Assembly: GCA_022117465.1 (NCBI GenBank)
Contig: JAHCGZ010000001.1
Span: 186,001-250,000, forward strand
Reading direction: 5' to 3'
Origin: Candidatus Nitrosopumilus limneticus
GTDB lineage: Archaea; Thermoproteota; Nitrososphaeria; Nitrososphaerales; Nitrosopumilaceae
Length of the DNA: 64,000 nucleotides
Shown piece by piece: positions 9,475 to 16,197 of the stretch. The notes beneath the pieces are model-generated. The model saw only the letters and a program-made list of their open reading frames with translations. It made no database searches and was not told the DNA's origin. Both the position numbers and the translations under genes were made by a program. Every line of letters begins with the position of its first letter. Position 1 is the first letter of the stretch.

Positions 9475-10233
9475 ATGGGATTTTTTACTAAAAAGAAAAT
9501 AATAGTGGAAGAACCCAATGAATCTACATTAAAAGAAGAATCAGAAACTGAAGTAGAAACACTTCAAAATGAATTTAAAGTAAAACAAGAAGAAATTACA
9601 AAAATTACAGAAAAAATTCAAACAGTCAAAGAAGAATATGATACAACAGTTAGTAATTTAATGTTAATAAAAAAAGAGTTTAACCAAAAAAAAATGGAAT
9701 TGGATGTAATACAGAGAGAGTATAGAGAAATAAGAGAGAAAATTAAAAACTCTCAACAAATTAAAGATACAAAAACAATTAATGAATTCAATAAAACTGA
9801 AACAGAATTTAAAAAAATTAAAGAGGAATTAGATAAAATGAAAAAAGAACATAGTCAGATTAAGGAGGAAATTGTAAAAGGAGAATCATCGTTACATGGG
9901 ATAAGAAAACAGCAAGTAGAAGTAGGAAAAGAATTAGATGAAGCAAATTCCAGATTATATAATGCAAAACAAGAATTAGATAGAAAAGATCAATTTCAAG
10001 ATACAAGTATCTTAACACCAAAAGAAAAAAAAGATATCAAAGGAGATAATTCCAATGGAAAAACTAATGCAAGTGTAATTGAAGCTGCAAGTATAGTTGT
10101 AGGATCATTAAAATCAAAATTAACTAAAGCAGAAAATGAATTAGAACAAATGCAGAAACTATTAGAAGAAGAAAGAGAATCACATAGAAAAACACGACAA
10201 GAATTAATTAAAATTCAATCATCGAAAAATTAA
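9475..10233 (+). CDS. Long coiled-coil protein of unknown function
   Basis: 252 residues. After a basic start (MGFFTKKKIIV) nearly the whole chain is heptad-like, rich in Glu, Lys, Gln and Ile, from about residue 18 to 165. It is broken by a short Asp/Gly/Asn linker, and a second coiled coil runs from about 205 to the end. No signal peptide or membrane helix is seen. Such proteins are easily matched to SMC-like or myosin-like entries by composition alone, so no function is assigned. It is the last gene in the elp3-lysS direction, 43 nt after the small membrane protein. Confidence 0.7.
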   Translation: MGFFTKKKIIVEEPNESTLKEESETEVETLQNEFKVKQEEITKITEKIQTVKEEYDTTVSNLMLIKKEFNQKKMELDVIQREYREIREKIKNSQQIKDTKTINEFNKTETEFKKIKEELDKMKKEHSQIKEEIVKGESSLHGIRKQQVEVGKELDEANSRLYNAKQELDRKDQFQDTSILTPKEKKDIKGDNSNGKTNASVIEAASIVVGSLKSKLTKAENELEQMQKLLEEERESHRKTRQELIKIQSSKN

Positions 10234-10277
10234 ATCAAAATTATAAGATGACACAAAAATACTTAGAATCATAATTG

Positions 10278-10421
10278 TTAACAAGAATCATCTTTATGTC
10301 TGTAATTGTAATGACATCTCTTATTACAAAACCATTCAAGACCAGATAAATATTGTACATTGTCAGACTTGCCACAAAAAGTGCATTTCGTAAAATGTTT
10401 TATTCTTTTTTCATTGGTCAT
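10278..10421 (-). CDS. 47-residue zinc-knuckle microprotein
   Basis: This frame encodes MTNEKRIKHFTKCTFCGK and continues to a CNKRC pair and HKDDSC end. The four cysteines (CTFC then CNKRC) in a CxxC-x(17)-CxxxC arrangement, plus histidines, suggest one small zinc-binding site like an FCS or zinc-beta-ribbon fold. It starts at the ATG complementary to 10419-10421 and ends at TAA. It is convergent with the coiled-coil gene. It resembles three other tiny zinc proteins in this window in design, though not closely in sequence. Confidence 0.6.
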   Translation of the reverse strand: MTNEKRIKHFTKCTFCGKSDNVQYLSGLEWFCNKRCHYNYRHKDDSC

Positions 10422-10545
10422 ATTAAAAAAAGCCCTACCGGTAATTTGAACGAATATTTATTAAATTAATCTAGAACATACCAATTTTTCAAGTATTATA
10501 ATGAAGAAAGGTTATTGTGGTTTGTTTTAGCCCTGAATTTGGTCT

Positions 10546-10644
10546 CTAACGCATGAATTCTGCCATTTCAATAGAGAAAAAGAAGAATCCAATGCAGCCT
10601 CCAATCATTGCAATCCATGCAACAACTTGCTGCTTCCTAGTCAT
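10546..10644 (-). CDS. 32-residue single-helix membrane protein
   Basis: The peptide begins MTRKQQVVAWIAMIGG and continues as one strongly hydrophobic helix ending SIEMAEFMR. A longer in-frame version starting at 10827 exists, but its extra part lies opposite the coding strand of the divergent gene at 10727 and is not protein-like, so I chose the ATG at 10642-10644. The basic N-terminus suggests the helix inserts N-in. I recognise no family; single-helix proteins of this size may be subunits of respiratory or transport complexes. Confidence 0.5.
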   Translation of the reverse strand: MTRKQQVVAWIAMIGGCIGFFFFSIEMAEFMR

Positions 10645-10726
10645 ATTCAAAAAAATATCAAAGTCATTATTGAATCTAATTGATAATTTTAGATATTTAT
10701 AATTAGAATGACGATAAAGAAAGACA

Positions 10727-10882
10727 TTGGCAAGTATAAGAGATATTGGAAAATTATTTGTCTTTATAGTAGGTGGGTTAGTAGCCATAATAGTTGGCTC
10801 ATTTATGATTAGAGGCACCATGCACATGTGGGATAATGTTGATGATGAAAAAAAGGATACTGGAAATAGAACTAAAAAGTAG
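10727..10882 (+). CDS. 51-residue single-helix membrane protein, TTG start
   Basis: The frame from TTG 10727 to TAG 10882 encodes a short start (ASIRDIGK), one hydrophobic helix (LFVFIVGGLVAIIVGSF) and a hydrophilic, charged tail (MHMWDNVDDEKKDTGNRTKK). There is an in-frame stop 10 nt upstream, and no ATG lies before the helix, so TTG is the only sensible start. It is divergent from the 32-residue membrane protein; the 82-nt gap holds AT-rich boxes suitable for two promoters. Function unknown. Confidence 0.55.
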   Translation: MASIRDIGKLFVFIVGGLVAIIVGSFMIRGTMHMWDNVDDEKKDTGNRTKK

Positions 10883-10903
10883 TAATTTCAAGTAAAAATA
10901 GAA

Positions 10904-11203
10904 TTGTTTCAAGACTCCACAATTAGAAAATCATTAGATAATTACATTAAAAGAAGAATTAAAGAGATACCTAGTGAAATTGAACAGACTTTCCCAAACA
11001 TCAAAAAAATTTGGAAGTGTAATGATGAATTAGATTTTCTTTATGGATATTACGTTGGAAAAATTGAGGAGGGAGCATTACACTACTTACTCAAAGCAAC
11101 ACGAGCATCAGCAGGAGGATATGTAGATACATTTGAGATTAGAGGAATAATTGAAGAAAATAAAATAGAATTACTAAGTACCATAAAAAGTACATTAAAT
11201 TAG
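10904..11203 (+). CDS. Hypothetical protein, 99 residues
   Basis: It starts at TTG 10904, 21 nt after the preceding small membrane protein gene. The sequence is soluble: a helical N-terminal half (SLDNYIKRRIKEIPSEIEQ), a central GYYVGKIEEGALHYLL segment, and a C-terminal EIRGIIEENKIEL helix. No metal motif, signal or membrane segment is visible, and I do not recognise the family. Confidence 0.6.
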   Translation: MFQDSTIRKSLDNYIKRRIKEIPSEIEQTFPNIKKIWKCNDELDFLYGYYVGKIEEGALHYLLKATRASAGGYVDTFEIRGIIEENKIELLSTIKSTLN

Positions 11204-11237
11204 TGAACTAGAAATACTTCGTACATTAATCAAAAGT

Positions 11238-11411
11238 ATGGTGGGACCACGAGATGGAGGATTTGGATTTGATCAATCTAAAAAATATACTGAAGTTGAA
11301 AACATCGAAGAAATATGTGTTCAATGTCAAGCAGGTCAACATAAAAAATGCCTTAAAAAATCAAATGAGCAAGAAGTATGTGAATGCGAACATTGTATGA
11401 TTTATGGTTAG
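11238..11411 (+). CDS. 57-residue cysteine-rich microprotein
   Basis: ATG 11238 to TAG 11411 encodes an N-terminal MVGPRDGGFGFDQSKKY followed by a compact Cys/His region: CVQCQAGQHKKC and then CECEHC near the end. Six cysteines and two histidines could bind one or two zinc ions. A similar CxxC-x-H-x-K-C pattern is seen in small RNA or DNA-binding knuckles, but no family is recognised. It lies 34 nt after the 99-residue hypothetical gene on the same strand and is convergent with the carbonic-anhydrase-like gene. Confidence 0.6.
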   Translation: MVGPRDGGFGFDQSKKYTEVENIEEICVQCQAGQHKKCLKKSNEQEVCECEHCMIYG

Positions 11412-11426
11412 AGATAGAAAAGAAAT

Positions 11427-11795
11427 CTATAGTGAATGTGGAGCAAAGTTCTCATCAATCCAAATACCAATTACATCAGCATCTAAATTCCAAGAATTTA
11501 CAATCTCCACACTTTTTTTGATATGAGTAAAATGTTCTTCCTTAGAAACAGGATTTCCAGCACATCCAAAATGTCCAGAAATAATAATATGCGAAGATTT
11601 ATGATTAGAGATAGAAATCATTACACTGTTTTTAATAGATTCAATATTACCATCAGAAATTACTTTATCAATACCGGGTGCAGTAATAATGTCAACAAAA
11701 TCTACAGAATATTTTTTTTTAATCCAATTAATCATAGGAAGTTGAATTCTACCATCCATACAACATAAAGAAGTAGCAAAAGATTTTTCACTCAT
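11427..11795 (-). CDS. Beta-carbonic-anhydrase-like protein
   Basis: 122 residues, shorter than typical beta-carbonic anhydrases (over 160). The fold's zinc ligands appear to be kept: CCMDGRI near residue 12 gives the Cys-x-Asp-x-Arg motif, and GHFGCAGNP near 74 gives the His-x-x-Cys pair. The region between (ITAPGIDKVI and IIISGH) matches the central beta strands. Short versions of this family are common in archaea and may not hydrate CO2, so enzyme activity is inference. It is a single gene with an ATG at 11795. Confidence 0.7.
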   Translation of the reverse strand: MSEKSFATSLCCMDGRIQLPMINWIKKKYSVDFVDIITAPGIDKVISDGNIESIKNSVMISISNHKSSHIIISGHFGCAGNPVSKEEHFTHIKKSVEIVNSWNLDADVIGIWIDENFAPHSL

Positions 11796-11874
11796 AATTA
11801 ATTCAATTATTTCTAAAATAACTACAAATATTAAATTTTTGAAGGATTTATTGATGTTTGATCCATATTAATAA

Positions 11875-12432
11875 TCATAATTTTGAAAATCTAAAACAAT
11901 CAATAGTATGATCATTTACCATACCTACGGCTTGCATTAGTGCATAACAAATTATAGGTCCAACAAAAGTAAATCCACGTTTTTTAAGATCCTGACTTAA
12001 TTTTTCTGAAATTTTAGTATACGTGGGTATATCAGAATATTTTTTGAATTTATTTCTAATAGTTTTATGATGAACAAATCCCCACAAATATTTATCAAAA
12101 GATCCAAATTCTTTTTGAATTTTGATAAACTGTAGAGAGTTATTAATAGCAGAATTAATTTTAAGTTTATTTCGAATAATATCCTTATTTTGTATTAATT
12201 TTTTAACATCATTTTGAGTGTATTTTGAAACCTTAATTACATCAAAATTCGAAAACGCCAAACGATATCCATTTCTACGATTAAGAATTATACTCCAAGA
12301 TAATCCTGCTTGAGCTGCCTCTAAAATTAAAAATTCAAATAATTTAACATCATTATGTTGAGGAATTCCCCATTCCTTATCATGGTAAGTAATATTTGGT
12401 TCATTTTTTGCCCAATCACATCTTTTTTTCAT
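11875..12432 (-). CDS. tag: DNA-3-methyladenine glycosylase I
   Basis: 185 residues, the usual Tag length. It removes 3-methyladenine from alkylated DNA. The N-terminus MKKRCDWAKNEPNITYHDKEWG carries the Cys and the YHDxEWG motif of the family. FLILEAAQAGLSWSIIL near residue 30 is the classic Tag helix, and GFTFVGPIICYALMQAVGMVNDH near 153 contains the C-terminal zinc-site region. TATA-like sequence lies in the 50-nt gap shared with the divergent membrane-protein gene at 12485. Confidence 0.95.
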   Translation of the reverse strand: MKKRCDWAKNEPNITYHDKEWGIPQHNDVKLFEFLILEAAQAGLSWSIILNRRNGYRLAFSNFDVIKVSKYTQNDVKKLIQNKDIIRNKLKINSAINNSLQFIKIQKEFGSFDKYLWGFVHHKTIRNKFKKYSDIPTYTKISEKLSQDLKKRGFTFVGPIICYALMQAVGMVNDHTIDCFRFSKL

Positions 12433-12484
12433 GATTAGAGTGTTAATTAATACAAAATATTAGTTCCTAATCATTAAAGAAATC

Positions 12485-13126
12485 ATGAAATTAAATAAAC
12501 AGTTACTACAAATTAATAGGAATTTCATAATTTGTTTTATTACTTCTGCGTCAATATCAGCAGTAATTGCTCAGATGTTAGCAGATTATGAAAAGTATCA
12601 AATTGCAACCATAACAATGATTATTGGATACATCATATACTTTGGATTATTTTTAAGCTTGTTTTACATTGATAACCAAAAAAGATACAAGACTATGGAA
12701 TCAGGATTAATTAAAAAAGAATTATTAAAAATAATCTCATCATTTGGAGTGGGTGAGATAATATATCTAGGAATCAGATGGCCAAGTTTATATTATTTTT
12801 TAGAAATGGATATTGAACCATTCTTGGCATCAATTATTTCAGAAATAATATCAACAACATGTTATATGATATCAGTGACAGTATTTCTTAGAAAAACCAA
12901 ACATTCTAGTTATTTACAAAATTGGGCGACTAAATCAGTGGATGTTACTAGTCCAATTATTTTTCCATTATCAGTTACTGCAAGTTTTCTAATTTTTTTA
13001 CTAGTCATTCTTTGTGCTGCATCTAAAATGGATTCATCAAAATTAATGGTAATTAATGGGGATGACATAATTTTTTCTACTGGAGTGTCAGATGATAAAT
13101 TATGTGATACAATTTTTGTGGCATAA
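12485..13126 (+). CDS. Membrane protein with doubtful C-terminus overlapping a CBS gene
   Basis: The first 140 or so residues contain four hydrophobic helices (ICFITSASISAVIAQML, TITMIIGYIIYFGLFLSLF, a segment near 85, and ISEIISTTCYMISVTVFL) and then a basic KTKHSSY tail; they look like a complete small membrane protein. The remaining 70 residues lie directly opposite the CBS-domain gene on the other strand (216 nt overlap) and look like its complement. I think the natural end was near 12910 and the stop has been lost or misread. No family recognised. Confidence 0.5.
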   Translation: MKLNKQLLQINRNFIICFITSASISAVIAQMLADYEKYQIATITMIIGYIIYFGLFLSLFYIDNQKRYKTMESGLIKKELLKIISSFGVGEIIYLGIRWPSLYYFLEMDIEPFLASIISEIISTTCYMISVTVFLRKTKHSSYLQNWATKSVDVTSPIIFPLSVTASFLIFLLVILCAASKMDSSKLMVINGDDIIFSTGVSDDKLCDTIFVA

Positions 13127-13308
13127 TCTCTATCAGTAATAATACCAATAATATGATTATTTTTCTTTACAAGAACAGCACCAATTCCACCGTTTTCCAT
13201 CATCTTTGCTACTTGAAATACAGTAGTTTCAACATTGACAGAAATTATGACTTTAGTCATTATGTCTTTGATTAGAATTGAAGAATTTTTAAAATCCTCA
13301 CGACCCAT
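12910..13308 (-). CDS. CBS-domain pair protein
   Basis: 132 residues made of two CBS domains and little else. The first covers about residues 14-68, with VKKNNHIIGIITDRDYATKIV at its end; the second about 75-130, ending in GKIIGLVTSTDLV. Pairs of this type bind adenine nucleotides and usually regulate a partner protein; the partner here is unknown. The ATG at 13306-13308 begins MGREDF. The gene's 3' part overlaps the doubtful tail of the membrane protein on the other strand. The tRNA-Arg gene follows upstream by about 70 nt. Confidence 0.88.
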   Translation of the reverse strand: MGREDFKNSSILIKDIMTKVIISVNVETTVFQVAKMMENGGIGAVLVKKNNHIIGIITDRDYATKIVSHNLSSDTPVEKIMSSPLITINFDESILDAAQRMTSKKIRKLAVTDNGKIIGLVTSTDLVAQFCK

Positions 13309-13376
13309 TGTCGTTCTAAAACAAGATATTATTTAAGAATAAATCAAATTTCATTAAATTACTAAAATAGGAGAAA

Positions 13377-13451
13377 CGGGCACGATCGGATTTGAACCGA
13401 CGACCTAGCGCTCCGCAAGCGCTTGCTCTATCCAAGCTGAGCCACGTGTCC
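13377..13451 (-). tRNA. tRNA-Arg(GCG)
   Basis: On the minus strand a 75-nt cloverleaf folds: acceptor GGACACG/CGTGCCC, D stem GCTC/GAGC, anticodon stem AGCGC/GCGCT with loop TTGCGGA giving anticodon GCG (reads CGC/CGU arginine), T stem GTCGG/CCGAT with loop TTCAAAT, discriminator G. CCA is not encoded. A20 in the D loop fits arginine identity. The acceptor stem has an A3-C70 mismatch; all other pairs are Watson-Crick or G-U. No intron. Confidence 0.93.
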
Positions 13452-13524
13452 ATGGACATTTTAAAGAGGACACTTAATTTGGATTACTATTACTGATAGA
13501 AATTTTGTTAGATTTAATGAATAA

Positions 13525-14238
13525 TTATACTTCTTTTTCTGCTTTGTTAACATAGATGTATGTCATTAAAACTCCTGCAATGATGCCACCAATAATTGGA
13601 CCAATCCAGTATATCCATTGAACTTCCCATAAACCAATATCACCTGAAATTAATGCAGGAGAAAATGATCTTGCAGGATTCATGGATGCACCAGTTAATG
13701 GTACACCGATTAAGTGTAATAAGAAAACCATTCCACCAATTGCTGCACCATAAACACTCTTTGGGGCTTTTTTATGAACGGCAGTCATAAAGATTACAAC
13801 TACTAAGAAGAATGTGAAAATTATTTCTAAAACTACAGCAGATATTACACTACCATTAATTATCTCACTTGGTCCACCATGAGCACCCCAGAAAACTTGT
13901 TTACCAATTTCTGGAAATATTATTGCCAATGTAGCTGTTGCAATAACTGCACCAATTATTTGGAATAGAATATATCCAATACCATCTTTGACTCCAATTT
14001 TTTTTGTAATCATCATTGGAATTGTTACTGCAGGATTAATGTGAGCTCCTGAAATGTGACCAAATGTATATACCATTAATGCAATTACACCGCCGTGAGC
14101 CAATGAAATGAAAATTACTGCTTCAGTGGATAATCCGTTACCATACCATGCTGCAGCTAAAATTACTGATAAAGGACCAAAAAATACCAGTCCAAATGTT
14201 GCGATTGCTTCAGCAAGCCATGCGCGTGAATTAACCAT
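13525..14238 (-). CDS. Aquaporin / MIP family channel
   Basis: About 237 residues and six membrane helices. Both pore half-helices are present: HISGAHINPAVT in the first half and TGASMNPARSFSPAL in the second, each with the Asn-Pro-Ala motif. The arginine after the second NPA is the filter residue. It should conduct water or small neutral solutes such as glycerol or ammonia; in an ammonia oxidiser ammonia is an attractive but unproven cargo. I chose the ATG at 14236-14238 (MVNSRAW). A longer start at 14271 would overlap the TATA-like box at 14261-14268. Confidence 0.93.
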   Translation of the reverse strand: MVNSRAWLAEAIATFGLVFFGPLSVILAAAWYGNGLSTEAVIFISLAHGGVIALMVYTFGHISGAHINPAVTIPMMITKKIGVKDGIGYILFQIIGAVIATATLAIIFPEIGKQVFWGAHGGPSEIINGSVISAVVLEIIFTFFLVVVIFMTAVHKKAPKSVYGAAIGGMVFLLHLIGVPLTGASMNPARSFSPALISGDIGLWEVQWIYWIGPIIGGIIAGVLMTYIYVNKAEKEV

Positions 14239-14260
14239 AAAACAATGCCCCAGAGATTTC

Positions 14261-14268
14261 AATATAAA
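14261..14268 (-). promoter_or_regulatory. TATA-like box for the aquaporin gene
   Basis: TTTATATT on the minus strand, 23-30 nt before the ATG at 14238. The spacing fits a leaderless transcript and argues against the longer upstream start. Confidence 0.5.
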
Positions 14269-14360
14269 CAATTGGATTATGATTCGATCATAGAGAACAT
14301 AATAGAACCATGGTGAAAATAGGGGATTCTATATATACAAATTTTTTTGAAAGAAAAATA

Positions 14361-14819
14361 ATGATAAAAGAAGGAGACACTGTTCCAAGATTTTCATTAA
14401 ATGATTCAAATGGAAATAAAGTAAAATCAATTGATTTTAAAGGGAAAAAACATGTCATTTACTTTTATCCAAAAGATTTCACGCCAGGATGCTCAACACA
14501 GGCAGATGAATTTTCAACAGAGTATAATCATTTTCAAAAGAATAAAATTGAGATTATTGGTATCAGCCCTGACGATGTAGATTCACATAAAAAATTCTGC
14601 AGTAAAATGGGAATCAAATATTTTCTACTATCAGACACAGAAAAGGAAGTTTCAAAAGCATTTGATGTATGGGGAATGAAAAAATTCATGGGAAGAGAAT
14701 ACATGGGAGTAACTAGAAGTTCATTTTTAGTAAATGAGAAAGGAAAAATTTTCAAAATTTACCCTAAAGTAAAACCTGCAGGACATGCAAAAGAAGTACT
14801 AGAAGATTTTATAAAATGA
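14361..14819 (+). CDS. Peroxiredoxin, Bcp/PrxQ type
   Basis: 152 residues from ATG 14361 (MIKEGDTVPRFSLND), the usual PrxQ start; an in-frame ATG at 14310 would add 17 residues. It reduces hydrogen peroxide and organic peroxides. The catalytic motif is KDFTPGCSTQADEFS, with the peroxidatic Cys. PrxQ proteins often have a resolving Cys five residues later; here that position is Asp, so this may work as a 1-Cys type or use the Cys in HKKFCSKMG. The C-terminus GHAKEVLEDFIK is standard. Divergent from the aquaporin gene. Confidence 0.92.
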   Translation: MIKEGDTVPRFSLNDSNGNKVKSIDFKGKKHVIYFYPKDFTPGCSTQADEFSTEYNHFQKNKIEIIGISPDDVDSHKKFCSKMGIKYFLLSDTEKEVSKAFDVWGMKKFMGREYMGVTRSSFLVNEKGKIFKIYPKVKPAGHAKEVLEDFIK

Positions 14820-14833
14820 AAATGAAGAAAAGG

Positions 14834-15664
14834 TTAGAAACCTTTTGGTAACGTGCCTTTAGAAGATTTATGAGATTCTGCTTTTGCTTCAAATCCCTTT
14901 GGTAATGCACCACCTTTCTTGTTAGAAGATACATCTGCCTGAGCTTCTGCTTCAGCGACTTCTGTTACTGCGTTTGCAATATCAATTTTTTGTTGTTCCA
15001 ATCTTTTCAAATAATCAGATTCGTAATCAGATAATTTATCGTTTTTAGATTTACCGTCATTGCCTGATTTAATTTTTTGTGGAGGTGCTTGTTCAGTAAC
15101 TTTTGGTTTTGTAACTTCTTGAGCAGTATCTTTTAAAACGACACCCTGTAGAGTCATAGATACACCACTAAAACTTCCAAATCTTTTTTCTGATGGATGA
15201 TATGCAAGTCTAGCTCTTGTTGCAAAGTATTGTTCTGATGGTTGTGTATAACCAGTAACTGTTGCTTTTTGATCATTCCAGTTTTTGGTTGGAATTTTTC
15301 CTACTGGTGCATAACCTCTAACAAAGTATCTGTTAGGTGCTGGTGAATATCCAGTAACTTTTGCTCTGTACTGATGGAAATCAGTCATTGGAGCATTCAT
15401 GTATGCATTTTCTAATGCATCTTGAAAAGTTGTTGGAGTTTCAGCTGGTTTTGGAGTCTCCGTTAGTTTTGGTTCAGAGTCTTTTGGCAAAGTTGGTTGT
15501 GGTTTTGCTGTCTCAGCAGGTTTTACCTCAGCAGGTTTTACCTCAGCAGGTTTTACCTCAGCAGGTTTTGGTGTAAGCTGAGCAGATAATTGATTTAATT
15601 TTGCTTCTAATTCGGCAATCTTGTTTTCAAGATCTTTTTTTGTTTGCTTTTTAGCAGCTGCCAT
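14834..15664 (-). CDS. Repeat-rich protein with VTGY and LPKGF motifs, unknown function
   Basis: 276 residues in four parts. Residues 7-32 are a coiled coil. Residues 33-75 are a Pro/Ala/Lys linker with perfect KPAEV repeats. Residues about 97-175 hold tandem units: YRAKVTGYSPAPNRYFVRG and KATVTGYTQPSEQYFATR, with a third weaker copy ending in HPSEKRFGSF. The last 30 residues have two LPKGF motifs (GALPKGF and GTLPKGF) separated by a Lys/Ser spacer. No signal peptide or membrane helix is present. I do not recognise a family. The tail and repeats suggest binding to a nucleic acid or another protein. Convergent with the peroxiredoxin gene. Confidence 0.7.
   Translation of the reverse strand: MAAAKKQTKKDLENKIAELEAKLNQLSAQLTPKPAEVKPAEVKPAEVKPAETAKPQPTLPKDSEPKLTETPKPAETPTTFQDALENAYMNAPMTDFHQYRAKVTGYSPAPNRYFVRGYAPVGKIPTKNWNDQKATVTGYTQPSEQYFATRARLAYHPSEKRFGSFSGVSMTLQGVVLKDTAQEVTKPKVTEQAPPQKIKSGNDGKSKNDKLSDYESDYLKRLEQQKIDIANAVTEVAEAEAQADVSSNKKGGALPKGFEAKAESHKSSKGTLPKGF
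15514..15568. repeat. 15-bp tandem repeat (KPAEV codons)
   Basis: CAGCAGGTTTTACCT is repeated exactly three times plus a partial fourth within the coding region of the VTGY protein. It encodes the KPAEV linker repeats. Identity at the DNA level indicates recent expansion by slippage, so copy number may vary between strains. Confidence 0.9.
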
Positions 15665-15731
15665 CTATCCATAATTATAATTCGGGGTTTAAGTATATTT
15701 GGTTTGAACTAGATGTGAAGAGATGATCAAT

Positions 15732-15739
15732 TTTATATG
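15732..15739 (+). promoter_or_regulatory. TATA-like box for the Cys-rich gene at 15761
   Basis: TTTATATG lies 22-29 nt before the ATG at 15761, which fits a leaderless start there rather than at the in-frame ATG at 15737, which overlaps the box. Confidence 0.5.
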
Positions 15740-15760
15740 TTCAATTTTATCATCTCCAAT

Positions 15761-16135
15761 ATGGACGACTTTGAAAAAGAATATCCAGATTTTGATTGGA
15801 AAAATACACCAGCATACAAACATCCAGGGGGAAGAAACTGTCCATGTCCAAAACATGAATACATTAGAGAGCAAATCAATTTTACAAAGCAAGTTAATGA
15901 AAAAGGGAGAGAACCTTCCAAAATTACACTCAAGTTTTGTCCAGATCACTATAGAGTGTATATCAATGAAGTAATACCAGCAATGCCACTAAAATATAGA
16001 ATCTTAACAAAAATTGCGCTAAAATTAGGAGCAATTCAAATTGAGCAACTAAAATACATGGAATCAGAGTTGTGTTTTTACTGTAAATTTGGTTCTGGCG
16101 GTCATGACAGAAAAACAGAATTACCTCCAATGTAA
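15761..16135 (+). CDS. Cys-rich probable zinc protein, 124 residues
   Basis: It starts at MDDFEKEYPDFDW, chosen from the TATA spacing. Cysteine pairs are spread through the chain: NCPCPKH near residue 27, KFCPDH near 59 and LCFYC near 104, with a final GGHDRKTELPPM. This could be a zinc-structured domain using Cys and His. Between them lies a mostly helical segment (LKYRILTKIALKLGAIQIEQL). No family recognised. It is divergent from the repeat-rich gene, so the two may share a regulatory region. Confidence 0.65.
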   Translation: MDDFEKEYPDFDWKNTPAYKHPGGRNCPCPKHEYIREQINFTKQVNEKGREPSKITLKFCPDHYRVYINEVIPAMPLKYRILTKIALKLGAIQIEQLKYMESELCFYCKFGSGGHDRKTELPPM

Positions 16136-16167
16136 ACAGTGACAAAATTAATTAAAAATCTAGTTAA

Positions 16168-16175
16168 GCTTATAC
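16168..16175 (+). promoter_or_regulatory. TATA-like box for ubiD
   Basis: GCTTATAC lies 23-30 nt before the GTG at 16198; there is no Shine-Dalgarno sequence before that start. Confidence 0.4.
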
Positions 16176-16197
16176 CTGATTTAAGAAAAGATTCATT

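Noticed and set aside
10645-10827. N-terminal extension of the small minus-strand membrane protein
   Set aside because: It lies antisense to a better divergent gene and its residues look like a complement, not a protein.
11523-11768. Plus-strand frame opposite the carbonic-anhydrase-like gene
   Set aside because: Asn/Ile/Phe-rich complement of a gene with clear zinc motifs.
14239-14271. Longer aquaporin start at 14271
   Set aside because: It overlaps a TATA-like box correctly spaced for the start at 14238.
15514-15568. 15-bp repeats as a CRISPR or regulatory array
   Set aside because: No spacers, and the unit is three-codon-phase coding repeat inside an intact gene.
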